From Bacillota bacterium (GTDB lineage Bacteria > Bacillota > Clostridia > Peptostreptococcales > Anaerovoracaceae), in assembly GCA_017436705.1 (NCBI GenBank), contig JAFSCP010000045.1, positions 1 through 64,000 of the forward strand: DNA of 64,000 bases, given 5' to 3'. Position 1 is the first letter of the stretch. Each line of letters begins with the position of its first letter. Below the pieces are notes generated by a model. It saw only the letters and a list, made by a program, of their open reading frames with translations. It ran no database searches and was not told the origin of the DNA. A program made the position numbers and the translations under genes. This document shows positions 23,734 to 32,930 of the stretch, piece after piece.

Positions 23734-25943
23734 TGGAATTAAAGAGAAATGAAAAACTCGACGTTGTCAATATTCTTAAAGACCTTGACAAGTATGAACC
23801 AAGAAGAAGAGGCTGGACATGGAGAAAGAAAGCTGAAGATCAGCACATGGGTCCTTTCGAATACAGAGAAATCTCCGAACCATTAAAGCAGAGCGTTCCA
23901 TTACCTCCTGCTAAGTTCATGGAAAACATCGACCCACAGCCTATGCAGACAATCACTACTGAAATCGCTTCCGGCAGATTCGAAGACGATATCAGAAGAA
24001 TGAGAATGGGTGCTTGGCACGGTGCTGACCACTTAATGGTTATCAGACACATGGGTCAGTCCCACATCGACGGCCTGATGGAAGGTACTCCACAGGGTAT
24101 CGGCGGTGTTCCTATCACAAGAAAGCAGATCAGAGCACAGAGAAAGGCTATCGACCTCATCGAAGATGAAGTTGGTCGTCCAATCAACTACCACTCCTAC
24201 GTATCCGGCGTTGCTGGTCCTGACGTAGCAGTATTATTCGCAGAAGAAGGCGTTAACGGCGCTCACCAGGACCCACAGTACAACGTACTTTACAGAGACG
24301 TTAACTGCGTAAGATCCTTCGTAGATGCCTGCGAATCCAAGAAGATCATGGCATGGGCTGACATGCTCCAGATCGACGGTGCTCACAATGCCAACGCTAC
24401 TGCAAGAGAAGCTTGGAAGGTAATGCCTGAACTTATCGTTCAGCACGCTATCAACTCCAGATTCTCTGAAAAAGTTGGTATCAAGCCAGAAAATATTTCC
24501 CTGTCCACAGTTCCTCCGACAGCAACTCCTGCTCCATGCGTTTACATGGACCTTCCATATGCAGTTGCTTTAAGAGATATCTGCGACAGATACAAAATGA
24601 GAGCTCAGATGAACACTAAGTACATCCAGTCCTCCGCAAGAGAAGCTACAGTTACTCACGTAATGAACATGCTTATCTCCAAGCTGACAAGAGCTGACAT
24701 CCAGTCCACAATCACTCCTGACGAAGGAAGAAACGTTCCATGGCACATCTACAACATGGAAGCTTGTGACACTGCAAAGCAGACTCTTATTGGTCTCGAC
24801 GGTCTTATGGACATGGTTGAACTCAAGATGGACGGTCCTCTTGGCCAGATGTCCAGAGATATCAAGGAAAGAGCACTCCTCTTCATGGAAGAAATCGTTG
24901 AAAACGGCGGATACTTCCAGGCTGTACAGGACGGATTCTTCGTTGACTCCGCTAAGTACCCAGAAAGAAACGGCGATGGTATTGCACGTAAGATCGAAGG
25001 CGGCGTAGGCTACGGATTCATTTTCGAAAGAGACGAAGACTACATGGCACCTGTAACTGCTCACTACGGCTACAACAACGTACAGCAGTACGGCGGCGAC
25101 CCTGAAAATCCATCAGCTCTTATCGGCGGATGTACTTTCGAAGACAGAAGCAAGATCGTTTACATCGACGAACTCGACGATGATAACGTAAACGCAAGAC
25201 TTGAAAAGGTTGCTAAGTACAGAACAGGCGAAGTTCTTACTCCGGAAGTTGAATGGTGCGGCGACAGAGTTGTAATGCTCACAATGATGCTCCCAACTGA
25301 AAAGAGAGTTGCAGAAGCTGCAGCAGTTGAACTCGGCAAGAAGCTTGGCCTTGTTGACCCAGAAGTTATTTCTGCAGAAGTAATGCAGGATGCTGAAGGT
25401 ACAAGAATCGAACTCAAGGGCAGAGTTGACTTTGATATCGACCTTACTACTCTGGAAATTCCACCTGAACCACACTACCTCACTGACAAGGAACTTTACG
25501 AAGAATTCGAAGGTCACGCTCACATGAAGGTTGTATGCGGTACAGTTGGTGAAGACGAACACTCCGTAGGTATGAGAGAAATCATCAACATCAAGCACGG
25601 CGGTATCGAAAAGTGGGGTATCGAATGCGTATACCTTGGAACTTCCGTACCAGTTGAAAAGATGGTTGACGCTTGTATCGAAGAAAACGCAGAAGCAATC
25701 CTTGCTTCCACAATTATCTCCCACGATAACGTTCACTACAAGAACATGAAGAGAATCCATGAACTTGCAGTTGAAAAGGGTATCAGAGACAAGATTATCA
25801 TCTGCGCAGGCGGTACTCAGGTAATCCCTGAAGAAGCTGTTAAGACAGGTATCGACATGGGCTTCGGCAGAAACTCCCACGGTATCGACGTAGCTACTTT
25901 CTTAGCTGAAGAAAGACAGAGAAGAAGAGGCGAAAAGGAATAA
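23733..25943 (+). CDS. oraE: D-ornithine 4,5-aminomutase, large (B12/PLP) subunit
   Basis: A 736-residue adenosylcobamide- and PLP-dependent mutase that moves the terminal amino group of D-ornithine to C4, giving (2R,4S)-2,4-diaminopentanoate by a radical mechanism. The TIM-barrel PLP region fills about 1-560; a C-terminal Rossmann cobamide-binding domain carries D-E-H-S-V-G at 608-613, i.e. the D-x-H-x-x-G motif whose His610 ligates cobalt, followed by I-S-H-D-N and C-A-G-G-T near 690. It depends on the cobamide salvage genes at 53-57 kb for its cofactor and on the downstream MutL-like protein for possible repair. Confidence 0.97.
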   Translation: MELKRNEKLDVVNILKDLDKYEPRRRGWTWRKKAEDQHMGPFEYREISEPLKQSVPLPPAKFMENIDPQPMQTITTEIASGRFEDDIRRMRMGAWHGADHLMVIRHMGQSHIDGLMEGTPQGIGGVPITRKQIRAQRKAIDLIEDEVGRPINYHSYVSGVAGPDVAVLFAEEGVNGAHQDPQYNVLYRDVNCVRSFVDACESKKIMAWADMLQIDGAHNANATAREAWKVMPELIVQHAINSRFSEKVGIKPENISLSTVPPTATPAPCVYMDLPYAVALRDICDRYKMRAQMNTKYIQSSAREATVTHVMNMLISKLTRADIQSTITPDEGRNVPWHIYNMEACDTAKQTLIGLDGLMDMVELKMDGPLGQMSRDIKERALLFMEEIVENGGYFQAVQDGFFVDSAKYPERNGDGIARKIEGGVGYGFIFERDEDYMAPVTAHYGYNNVQQYGGDPENPSALIGGCTFEDRSKIVYIDELDDDNVNARLEKVAKYRTGEVLTPEVEWCGDRVVMLTMMLPTEKRVAEAAAVELGKKLGLVDPEVISAEVMQDAEGTRIELKGRVDFDIDLTTLEIPPEPHYLTDKELYEEFEGHAHMKVVCGTVGEDEHSVGMREIINIKHGGIEKWGIECVYLGTSVPVEKMVDACIEENAEAILASTIISHDNVHYKNMKRIHELAVEKGIRDKIIICAGGTQVIPEEAVKTGIDMGFGRNSHGIDVATFLAEERQRRRGEKE

Positions 25944-25982
25944 GCGTTCCATCGGCACTCGAAAAGGTTGTGTTTAATAAAT

Positions 25983-26015
25983 AGAGGGGCTGGGCCTTGG
26001 CCCGGCCTCTTTTTT
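25983..26015 (+). terminator. Terminator after oraE
   Basis: AGAGG-x-x-x-GGGCC / GGCCC-GGCCTCT hairpin followed by seven Ts. It separates the five strongly expressed enzyme genes from the GNAT-MutL-orr group, which then gets lower read-through transcription. Confidence 0.8.
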
Positions 26016-26043
26016 AACTTTAGAGACTGAAAGGGTGATAACA

Positions 26044-26550
26044 GTGATTGAGACTAAAAGGATGTATCTTCTGGATGCGCAGGAGAAAGATATCGATGAG
26101 ATAATTGCCCTTGAGTCGCACCCGGAAAACAGAGATTATCTGTGGGTCGGAACTCACGGGGAACATAAAGATGAAATTGCGGATCCGGACCACAAGCTGC
26201 TGATCTTCAGGGAAAAAGAAACCGGTGGTACAGTTGGGTACGCCCTCATAAGACTGAACCGCAAGTCAGAAATTTTCGAATTGAGAAGGATTGCAATTTC
26301 TCAGAAGAGGAAAGGATACGGCCGGGAGGCTATGGAGGCTTTGTTTACGGAAGCCTTTGAAAACATGGGAATAAACAGATTTTGGCTGGATGTTTATCCG
26401 GACAACATCTTTGGTATAAATCTTTATGAAAGTCTGGGAATGCACCGGGACGGTGTGCTTCGCCAGAACTATAAAGCTGAAAGAGGTTATTTAGACCAGA
26501 TAATATATTCAATGCTTAAAGAAGAGTATTTTGAAAGGAAGAAAAAATGA
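26044..26550 (+). CDS. GNAT-family N-acetyltransferase
   Basis: About 168 residues of GCN5-related acetyltransferase fold. Acetyl-CoA binding is shown by L-R-R-I-A-I-S-Q-K-R-K-G-Y-G-R-E-A (the R/Q-x-x-G-x-G/A motif) near 83-99 and the C-terminal N-L-Y-E-S-L-G-M. A GTG at 26044 is chosen because AAGGGTG lies about 6 nt upstream; a GTG three codons earlier has no spacing to a ribosome site. It overlaps the MutL-like gene by 4 nt, so it is co-translated with the ornithine auxiliary genes. The substrate is unknown. Confidence 0.8.
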   Translation: MIETKRMYLLDAQEKDIDEIIALESHPENRDYLWVGTHGEHKDEIADPDHKLLIFREKETGGTVGYALIRLNRKSEIFELRRIAISQKRKGYGREAMEALFTEAFENMGINRFWLDVYPDNIFGINLYESLGMHRDGVLRQNYKAERGYLDQIIYSMLKEEYFERKKK

Positions 26551-28307
26551 AAGTAGATGTTTTAGTAGCTGAAATCGGCTCAACCACAACGGTTGTAAAT
26601 GCATTCAAGGATCTGGACACTGAGAATCCTGTGTTCTGGGCACAGGGGCAGGCGCCTACATCGGTTATGGACGGCGACGTAAGAATCGGGCTGCAGGGTG
26701 CCATTGACGATCTTTGCCGCAAGATGAATATTGACAAACTGGAATATGATGAAATGCTGGCAACTTCTTCTGCTGCCGGCGGTCTTAAGATGACTGTTCA
26801 CGGCCTGGTTTACGATATGACTGCCAAGGCTGCCAAGGAAGCAGCTCTGGGGGCAGGCGGAATAATCCACGATATCACAGTAGGCAAGCTGAGAAGAACA
26901 GACCTGGCCCGCATCAAGCAGATCAACCCTAACCTGATTCTCATTGCAGGCGGCGTTGACTACGGCGAAAGAGACACTGCAATTTACAATGCAGAAATGA
27001 TCAGAACACTGGGACTGAAGACTCCTGTGGTTTACGCGGGCAACATCGAAAACCAGGAAGAAATGAAGCTCATCTTCGATGAAGAAAGCGGCCAGTATCT
27101 TTACCTTGTAGACAACGTATATCCTAAAATCGACACCCTTAATGTCGAACCTTGTCGTAAGGTTATTCAGGATGCTTTTGAAGATCATATCACTCAGGCT
27201 CCAGGCATGGAACATGTGCGCGATATGGTAAACGGCCCGATTGTTCCTACACCTGGCGCAGTTATGGAATGTACCAAGCTTCTTTATGACTGCATCGGCG
27301 ATGTTATGACCATCGACGTTGGCGGCGCAACAACTGACGTTCATGCAGTTACTGAAGACTCAGATGCAGTGGCAAGAGTGCTTACAGCACCGGAACCAAA
27401 AGCCAAGAGAACTGTTGAAGGTGACCTGGGTGTTTATGTAAACAGAATGAAGGTTATCGAGTCCATCGGCGAAGAAAAGCTCCGCGAAGAGTGTGAAACC
27501 AAGCTGGGCATCGATCTGGACAAAACTCTGGAAACTTACGTTGCAATCCCTAAGACAGAGGACGAATTCAAGCTGGTTGAACGTCTGACTAAAGAAGCCG
27601 TTCTCCGCGCTGTTGAAAGACACGCAGGACAGATCAGATACGTATACGGACCTTCCGGCAGACAGACTCTGGCAGAAGGCAAAGACCTGACTCAGGTAAA
27701 ATATATCGTGGGAACAGGCGGCGCTCTCACAAGACTGCCTCACAGAGTAGAAATCATGAGCCAGATTCCTAAGGACAACCAGACCGGCATGAAGCTTTAT
27801 CCGGGAGATGCTGTAAAGATTCTGGTAGATAACGACTATATCATGGCCTCCCTGGGCGTTCTTTCCAAGACGCACAGAGAAGGGGCAATCAAGCTGCTTT
27901 CCAAGAGCCTTGGCGTACCGCTCTGCGAAAGAGAGCATGTTTCCTCGACTGCGAAATTTGTCGAAGAACTGCAGAGAATGACAAACACACAGAAAGCAAA
28001 AGAAGAAGAACGTGCCCGTCATATCAAAGAAATGGAAGATATGGGCTACGATATGACCGACTATAAAGAAGCTCTTGCTGAAAAAATCGGCGGCGCAACT
28101 GCAGAAGAAGTTGCAGCAGCAAAAGAAGAGGCGCTGAAAGAAGTGCAGGCTCCGGCAGAAAACCAGCCGGCACCAAAGGCAGCGGATGACGATTACGACC
28201 CTAAGGCACATGTAATGCGCGCATGCGGCGAAGTTGACGGCAGACCAAACTGCAACAGAGACTGCAAGCACTGCATGAGAAGACACTGCCCATACCGTCA
28301 GGAATAG
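26547..28307 (+). CDS. MutL/GlmL-like protein associated with ornithine aminomutase
   Basis: A 586-residue ASKHA-fold protein of the GlmL/MutL family, named after the glutamate mutase locus. The ATPase phosphate loop is E-I-G-S-T-T-T-V-V at the N-terminus, with I-D-V-G-G-A-T-T-D-V near 255 and G-T-G-G-A-L near 393. In ornithine clusters this gene follows oraE and is thought to reactivate the mutase after cobamide inactivation, but that role is inferred. The C-terminus is unusual: an Ala/Glu-rich linker and then five Cys (560, 569, 573, 576, 581) in a C-x8-C-x3-C-x2-C-x4-C array. Confidence 0.9.
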   Translation: MKVDVLVAEIGSTTTVVNAFKDLDTENPVFWAQGQAPTSVMDGDVRIGLQGAIDDLCRKMNIDKLEYDEMLATSSAAGGLKMTVHGLVYDMTAKAAKEAALGAGGIIHDITVGKLRRTDLARIKQINPNLILIAGGVDYGERDTAIYNAEMIRTLGLKTPVVYAGNIENQEEMKLIFDEESGQYLYLVDNVYPKIDTLNVEPCRKVIQDAFEDHITQAPGMEHVRDMVNGPIVPTPGAVMECTKLLYDCIGDVMTIDVGGATTDVHAVTEDSDAVARVLTAPEPKAKRTVEGDLGVYVNRMKVIESIGEEKLREECETKLGIDLDKTLETYVAIPKTEDEFKLVERLTKEAVLRAVERHAGQIRYVYGPSGRQTLAEGKDLTQVKYIVGTGGALTRLPHRVEIMSQIPKDNQTGMKLYPGDAVKILVDNDYIMASLGVLSKTHREGAIKLLSKSLGVPLCEREHVSSTAKFVEELQRMTNTQKAKEEERARHIKEMEDMGYDMTDYKEALAEKIGGATAEEVAAAKEEALKEVQAPAENQPAPKAADDDYDPKAHVMRACGEVDGRPNCNRDCKHCMRRHCPYRQE

Positions 28308-28327
28308 CCTGAGATAAGGAGGAAAAT

Positions 28328-29416
28328 ATGTACCCAAGATTAGTTGTCGATTTGAACAAGTTAAAAAGCAATCTGGACGCAGTGGCAAAGATCACTAAAG
28401 ACGATGGCGGCTGCTCACTTATGATTGTTACCAAGGGACTTTGTGCAGACCCTGAAATGGCAGCAATGGTTGCGGCTCATCCTGCTGTAGATTTCATGGC
28501 AGACTCAAGAGTACAGAATATCAGATCCTATGCAGAAACTGCCCGTGCCAACGGCAAGAAAACCGTACTTCTGAGAATTCCTATGCACGCAGAAGCTGCT
28601 GATGTGGTGAAGTATGTGGACCTGAGCTTCAACTCAGAACTTTCCACCATCAGACTTCTCAACGAAGAAGCGGGCAAGCTGGGTGTGAAGCACAATATCC
28701 TGCTGATGATTGACCTTGGCGACCTGAGAGAAGGGATTTTTTATCAGAATGAAGACCAGATTTTCGGAGCAGTAGAGGAAATTCTGGGCCTGGAAAACAT
28801 AAACCTTTATGGCATCGGCGTGAACCTGACATGTTATGGCGCAATCATTCCTAAGAACGATAACCTTTCTCAGCTGGTGGAAGTTGCACGTAAGATTGAA
28901 GCAAAATTCGGCATCAAGCTTGAAATGGTTTCCGGAGGCAATTCCAGTTCCATTTACCTCATCGGCAAAGGCGAAATGCCGGTAGGTATCAATAACCTGC
29001 GTCTTGGTGAATCTTTCCTCCTGGGAAATGACACTGCCTACGGCGAAAAACTCCCTGGCACAGTGAGCGATACTCTGATTCTGGAAGCACAGATTGTGGA
29101 GCTCAAGGAAAAACCATCACTTCCAATCGGCGAAGTGGGGGTTGACGCTTTTGGCCAGAAGCCTTATTATGAAGACAGAGGAATCATCAGGAGAGCCATC
29201 ATAGCAATAGGCAAGCAGGACACCGACATCGACAGCATGGAGCCTCTTGATGAAAAAATCGATATTTTAGGCGGAAGCTCCGACCACATTATTCTGGATG
29301 TGACAAAATCCGACACACAGTACAAAGTCGGTGACGTGGTTAAGTTCGTGCTTGGCTATGGCGGCATGCTGAAGACAGCGACCAGTCCGTATGTGGAAAA
29401 GGCTTACGTGAAGTAA
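28328..29416 (+). CDS. orr: Ornithine racemase
   Basis: A 362-residue PLP racemase with an alanine-racemase-type N-terminal barrel, converting L-ornithine to D-ornithine, the substrate of OraSE. The Schiff-base Lys is about residue 36 in I-V-T-K-G. The R-L-G-E-S-F-L-L-G-N motif near 234 matches Orr/YhfX-like racemases. It starts 21 nt after the MutL-like gene with GGAGGA upstream. Placement in the ornithine cluster makes the substrate assignment secure. Confidence 0.94.
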   Translation: MYPRLVVDLNKLKSNLDAVAKITKDDGGCSLMIVTKGLCADPEMAAMVAAHPAVDFMADSRVQNIRSYAETARANGKKTVLLRIPMHAEAADVVKYVDLSFNSELSTIRLLNEEAGKLGVKHNILLMIDLGDLREGIFYQNEDQIFGAVEEILGLENINLYGIGVNLTCYGAIIPKNDNLSQLVEVARKIEAKFGIKLEMVSGGNSSSIYLIGKGEMPVGINNLRLGESFLLGNDTAYGEKLPGTVSDTLILEAQIVELKEKPSLPIGEVGVDAFGQKPYYEDRGIIRRAIIAIGKQDTDIDSMEPLDEKIDILGGSSDHIILDVTKSDTQYKVGDVVKFVLGYGGMLKTATSPYVEKAYVK

Positions 29417-29431
29417 AACGAGGTGGATATT

Positions 29432-30061
29432 ATGTTTTTAAAGAAAAGATTTGACAAGGCAGGTCCTCTGGTTGCGGAAGCAATGAAGAAGAGAGGTTTT
29501 GATGCTTACTATGTTTCAACTGCTGAAGAGGCTAAGGCCAAGGCATTGGAACTTATTCCTGAAGGCTCAGTTGTTTCCTGGGGCGGCAGCGTGACAGTAG
29601 ATCAGCTTGGTCTGAAGGCAGAACTGGGCAGCAGAAACTGCTCCGTCATCGACCGTGACACAGCCAAGTCTCCTGAAGAAAGAATGGAACTGATGAGACA
29701 GGCTCTCACTTGCGATACATTCCTTATGAGTTCCAACGCTGTAACTGAAGACGGCCAGCTGGTGAACATCGACGGCAACGGCAACAGAGTAGCGGCTCTT
29801 TGTTTCGGACCTAAGGAAGTTATCGTTATCGCAGGCATGAACAAGGTTGTTGGCAGCCTGGAAGACGCATGGGACAGAGCAAGAAACTATGCAGCACCTG
29901 TAAATGCTCAGAGATTCGACCTGGATACTCCTTGCGGCAAGACAGGCATGTGCGCTGACTGTAAGAATTCCAAGACCATCTGCACACACTTTGTTGTGAC
30001 ACGCATGGGCAAGAACGGCAGAATCAAAGTAATTCTCGTGGGAGAAGAATTAGGATTTTAA
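29432..30061 (+). CDS. LUD-domain protein (lactate utilisation-like)
   Basis: About 209 residues of the LUD/LutC-like fold, whose members support lactate or other iron-sulfur-linked oxidations. Visible motifs are V-S-W-G-G-S-V-T-V-D, the S-N-A-V-T-E-D-G-Q-L-V-N-I-D-G-N-G-N-R-V region and a Cys set C-G-K-T-G-M-C-A-D-C then I-C that could bind a cluster. The ATG at 29432 follows GAGGTG. It is 15 nt after orr and 3 nt before the TauE gene, so it belongs to the same operon. Its role in ornithine metabolism is not established. Confidence 0.87.
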   Translation: MFLKKRFDKAGPLVAEAMKKRGFDAYYVSTAEEAKAKALELIPEGSVVSWGGSVTVDQLGLKAELGSRNCSVIDRDTAKSPEERMELMRQALTCDTFLMSSNAVTEDGQLVNIDGNGNRVAALCFGPKEVIVIAGMNKVVGSLEDAWDRARNYAAPVNAQRFDLDTPCGKTGMCADCKNSKTICTHFVVTRMGKNGRIKVILVGEELGF

Positions 30062-30064
30062 ATT

Positions 30065-30850
30065 ATGACACATATTATAACAGTTATAATCTGTATTGCG
30101 GCATCCACACTGGGTGCCGTTTGCGGTATAGGCGGGGGAATTATCATCAAACCTCTGCTGGACCTGATAAATTACGGGAGCGTGCAGACGGTGAACTTTC
30201 TTTCCTGCTGCACAGTTCTTTCTATGACGACCTATTCGATTATAAATAATTTTGTAGGGAAAAAATCCGAAATTGACATAAGAGTTGCAATGCCCCTGGC
30301 GGCAGGTGCAGCTCTGGGCGGTGTAGGCGGAAAGTACATCTTCGACTGGGTTGTTGATTTCACAGGAGAGGCTGACACAGCAGGAGCAATTCAGTCCGTG
30401 ATTCTGGCAGCAGTAATTGCAGGTTCAATCTGGTACACTCTGAACAAGGAAAAAATCAAGCCGGAGCTGGCAGGAAGCAATGCTGCCGGAATTCCTATAG
30501 GCCTGGGTCTGGGCCTTGTTTCCAGCTTTCTGGGCATAGGCGGCGGTCCTATAAACCTGATTTTCCTTTTCTATTTCTATGGCTTTGAGACGAAGAAGGC
30601 GGTTAAGTATTCCCTTTTTATCATCTTCCTGTCTCAGTTTACAAATCTGGCAGTGACAGTTATGAGAAGCAATGTTCCTGAATTCGAGCCCCTGGCGCTG
30701 GTGCTTATGATGGCGGCAGGAATCTGCGGAGGAATTCTGGGCCGGAAACTGAATAAGAAGCTGAGCAACAAAGACGTGGATAAACTTTTCATAGCATTTC
30801 AGGTGCTGGTTGTGCTGATATGCGCAGTAAACTTTATTAAAATGATGTAA
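30065..30850 (+). CDS. TauE/SafE family membrane transporter
   Basis: A 261-residue membrane protein with about eight helices and two repeats. Each repeat carries the family signature: G-A-V-C-G-I-G-G-G-I-I-I-K-P near 19-32 and S-F-L-G-I-G-G-G-P-I-N near 157-167. TauE/SafE proteins export sulfite, sulfoacetate or other organic anions. It follows the LUD gene by 3 nt and precedes a strong terminator, so it ends the ornithine auxiliary operon. Transport of a fermentation end-product or counter-ion is a guess. Confidence 0.9.
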   Translation: MTHIITVIICIAASTLGAVCGIGGGIIIKPLLDLINYGSVQTVNFLSCCTVLSMTTYSIINNFVGKKSEIDIRVAMPLAAGAALGGVGGKYIFDWVVDFTGEADTAGAIQSVILAAVIAGSIWYTLNKEKIKPELAGSNAAGIPIGLGLGLVSSFLGIGGGPINLIFLFYFYGFETKKAVKYSLFIIFLSQFTNLAVTVMRSNVPEFEPLALVLMMAAGICGGILGRKLNKKLSNKDVDKLFIAFQVLVVLICAVNFIKMM

Positions 30851-30853
30851 AAT

Positions 30854-30882
30854 AACGCCGGGGCATGAGCTCCGGCGTTTTG
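30854..30882. terminator. Bidirectional terminator after the TauE gene
   Basis: AACGCCGG ... CCGGCGTT stem with loop between convergent genes (TauE rightward, flavodiiron gene leftward). Confidence 0.78.
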
Positions 30883-30897
30883 CGTACATTGATTGAC

Positions 30898-32760
30898 TTA
30901 TTCCAGCTTTTCGAAGTCTTCTGCGCCGTGCTTGCAGAGCGGGCAGATGAAGTCTTCAGGCAGCGGGTCGCCTTCGTAGATGTATCCGCAGATTTTGCAG
31001 ACCCAGCCGGTTTTCTTTTCTTCGATCTTTGGCTGTGGCTTAGGTTTGATGTGTTCGAAGTAGTATGCGTAGGTTACGGACGGATCCTGGTTGAGGACTG
31101 TACCTTCTGTGATTTCAGCCACAAAGAGAGTGTGAGTGCCGTAGTCGTAGGATTCGATAACCTTTGCGGAAAGGAAAGCGTTGGTGCCTTCAGTTACATA
31201 AGTAAGGCCGTTGGCGCTGCGTGCGTAATTTCCTTCGTAACCGTCGAACTTGTTCACATCCCTGCCGCTCTGGAAACCAAAGCGCTTGAAAATATCGAAG
31301 GATGCTTTCTGGGAAAGGATGGACACGTTGAAGAGGCCTGTGGCCATAATCATATCGTGAGTGTGGTTTGCCTTGTTTACAGCGATGTTGATTCTCTTAG
31401 GAGTGTCAGTGAGCTGTGCAGCAGTGTTGATGATGCAGCCGTTGTCCTTGCCGCCTGCCTGAGCAGTGAGTACGAAAAGACCGTATGAAAGCTTCTGCAG
31501 TGAAATAGGGTCAACTGTTGCTGCTGCCATTGCAGCCTCGCTTACAACAGGAGCTTCAAAGTGAGGAAGTGAATCGTAGATTGCATCAACAAGTGCGTCG
31601 ATTTCTGCTTCCTGTTCAGGTCTGAGAGCAGACTTGAGAGTAATCATATTTTCAAGGATTGTCATGTCCTTGCAGTCGGAAAGGATTTTTTTCATCAGGC
31701 CGCCGCTGGTAGGCGCCCAGGAACCGTTCTGCACGATGGCAACAGTTCTGTTGCGGATATTGTGGGCTGCCAGGTCGTGAAGCAGCTCTTCCATGGATAC
31801 GAAAATGCCTGCGTTGTATGTTGCAGAAGCGTATACGTGGTGGCTCCACTTGAACGCAGCAGCGATGATTTCAGATGCAGGAGTAACTGAAACGTCGAAC
31901 ATTACAGTCTTTACGCCTTTGTCGCGGAGGCGTGTGGAAATGATTTCGGCCACGTTTTCGGTGTTGCCGTAAACGGAGGCGTAAGCAATCATAACGCCGT
32001 CTTCTTCAGGAGTATAAGTGCTCCATTTTACATACTTATCAATGATGTCCTCTGTGTGGCTTCTCCATACAAAACCGTGGAGAGGGCAGATCATCTTGAT
32101 TCCCAGAGGGTGAACTTTTTTAAGGACGGACTGAACCTGGTTGCCGTACTTGCCTACGATGTTGCAGTAGTAGCGGCGGGCTTCGTCCATGTATTCATTG
32201 TTGAAATCCACTTCATCAGCAAAGAGTGCTCCGTTGAGTGCGCCGAAAGTACCGAAAGCGTCAGCGGAGAAAAGAATGCCGTGTTCGTGCTCAAAAGTAA
32301 CCATTACTTCAGGCCAGTGAACCATAGGCGCCATGAAGAACTGAAGTGTGTGATGTCCTGTGTTCATGGTAGTGCCTTCGGAAACGATGAAAGCCTTGGA
32401 AGTTATGTCGGTACCGAAGAACTGCTGAATCATGGCAGCAATCTTGTCGTTGCAGACGATTTTTACGTCAGGATATCTGAGCATGAGTTCGCCCAGAGTT
32501 GCGGAGTGGTCAGGTTCCATGTGGGAAACAACCACAAAGTCCAGCTTGCGGCCGCCGAGTGCGTGTTCCACGTTCTCGAAGAAAACCTTGCCTACGGCCT
32601 TGTCCACAGTATCGAAAAGAACTGTAGTATCGTCCAGCAGCATATATGAGTTATATGAAACTCCGCGGGGAACTGAGTAAACCCCTTCAAACATGGCCAG
32701 GCGTCTGTCGTTGGCGCCGACCCAGATTAAATCATCAAAAATCTTTTTAGTGCAGTGCAT
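30898..32760 (-). CDS. Flavodiiron protein fused to flavin reductase and rubredoxin
   Basis: A 620-residue cytoplasmic oxygen (or NO) reductase. Domain 1 (about 1-250) is the diiron beta-lactamase fold with H80-x-E82-x-D84-H85 and further His/Asp ligands. Domain 2 (about 255-395) is flavodoxin-like with Y-A-S-V-Y-G-N-T-E. Domain 3 (about 415-565) is a flavin-reductase fold. Domain 4 (about 580-620) is rubredoxin with C-K-I-C-G-Y and C-P-L-C. Carrying reductase and rubredoxin modules means it can be reduced without separate partners. It protects radical and iron-sulfur enzymes, such as those of the neighbouring ornithine pathway, from oxygen. Confidence 0.93.
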   Translation of the reverse strand: MHCTKKIFDDLIWVGANDRRLAMFEGVYSVPRGVSYNSYMLLDDTTVLFDTVDKAVGKVFFENVEHALGGRKLDFVVVSHMEPDHSATLGELMLRYPDVKIVCNDKIAAMIQQFFGTDITSKAFIVSEGTTMNTGHHTLQFFMAPMVHWPEVMVTFEHEHGILFSADAFGTFGALNGALFADEVDFNNEYMDEARRYYCNIVGKYGNQVQSVLKKVHPLGIKMICPLHGFVWRSHTEDIIDKYVKWSTYTPEEDGVMIAYASVYGNTENVAEIISTRLRDKGVKTVMFDVSVTPASEIIAAAFKWSHHVYASATYNAGIFVSMEELLHDLAAHNIRNRTVAIVQNGSWAPTSGGLMKKILSDCKDMTILENMITLKSALRPEQEAEIDALVDAIYDSLPHFEAPVVSEAAMAAATVDPISLQKLSYGLFVLTAQAGGKDNGCIINTAAQLTDTPKRINIAVNKANHTHDMIMATGLFNVSILSQKASFDIFKRFGFQSGRDVNKFDGYEGNYARSANGLTYVTEGTNAFLSAKVIESYDYGTHTLFVAEITEGTVLNQDPSVTYAYYFEHIKPKPQPKIEEKKTGWVCKICGYIYEGDPLPEDFICPLCKHGAEDFEKLE

Positions 32761-32796
32761 AATATGCCTCCTGATAATAAGGATTTAGTTAAGTGT

Positions 32797-32802
32797 ATTA
32801 TA
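32797..32802 (-). promoter_or_regulatory. -10 element for the flavodiiron gene
   Basis: Minus-strand TATAAT inside GTAGTATAATAC, about 37 nt upstream of the start codon. No convincing -35 is seen at 17 nt. The rest of the 340-nt gap to 33104 holds three nearby TTTCGCG repeats (about 32851-32878) and the SHOCT-like remnant. Confidence 0.45.
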
Positions 32803-32930
32803 CTACATTTTTACACAGTTTGGTTGATTTCTAATCGTATTTTTTATGCATTTCGCGTGCCCCAGCAAGCATTTCGCGACCTTTCGCGGAAGAACCCTGT
32901 TTCCATGGTAAGATATTATATTACCAGTAT

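Noticed and set aside
25113-25880. Long leftward open frame opposite oraE (also 24570-25064 and 22534-23025 leftward)
   Set aside because: Shadow of the codon-biased oraE and ortB genes; composition is Cys/Val/Phe-rich without any domain, and no ribosome site or promoter.
27360-28388. 342-codon leftward frame opposite the MutL-like gene
   Set aside because: Antisense shadow; Cys/Phe-rich with no recognisable motif, while the rightward strand encodes a clear ASKHA protein.
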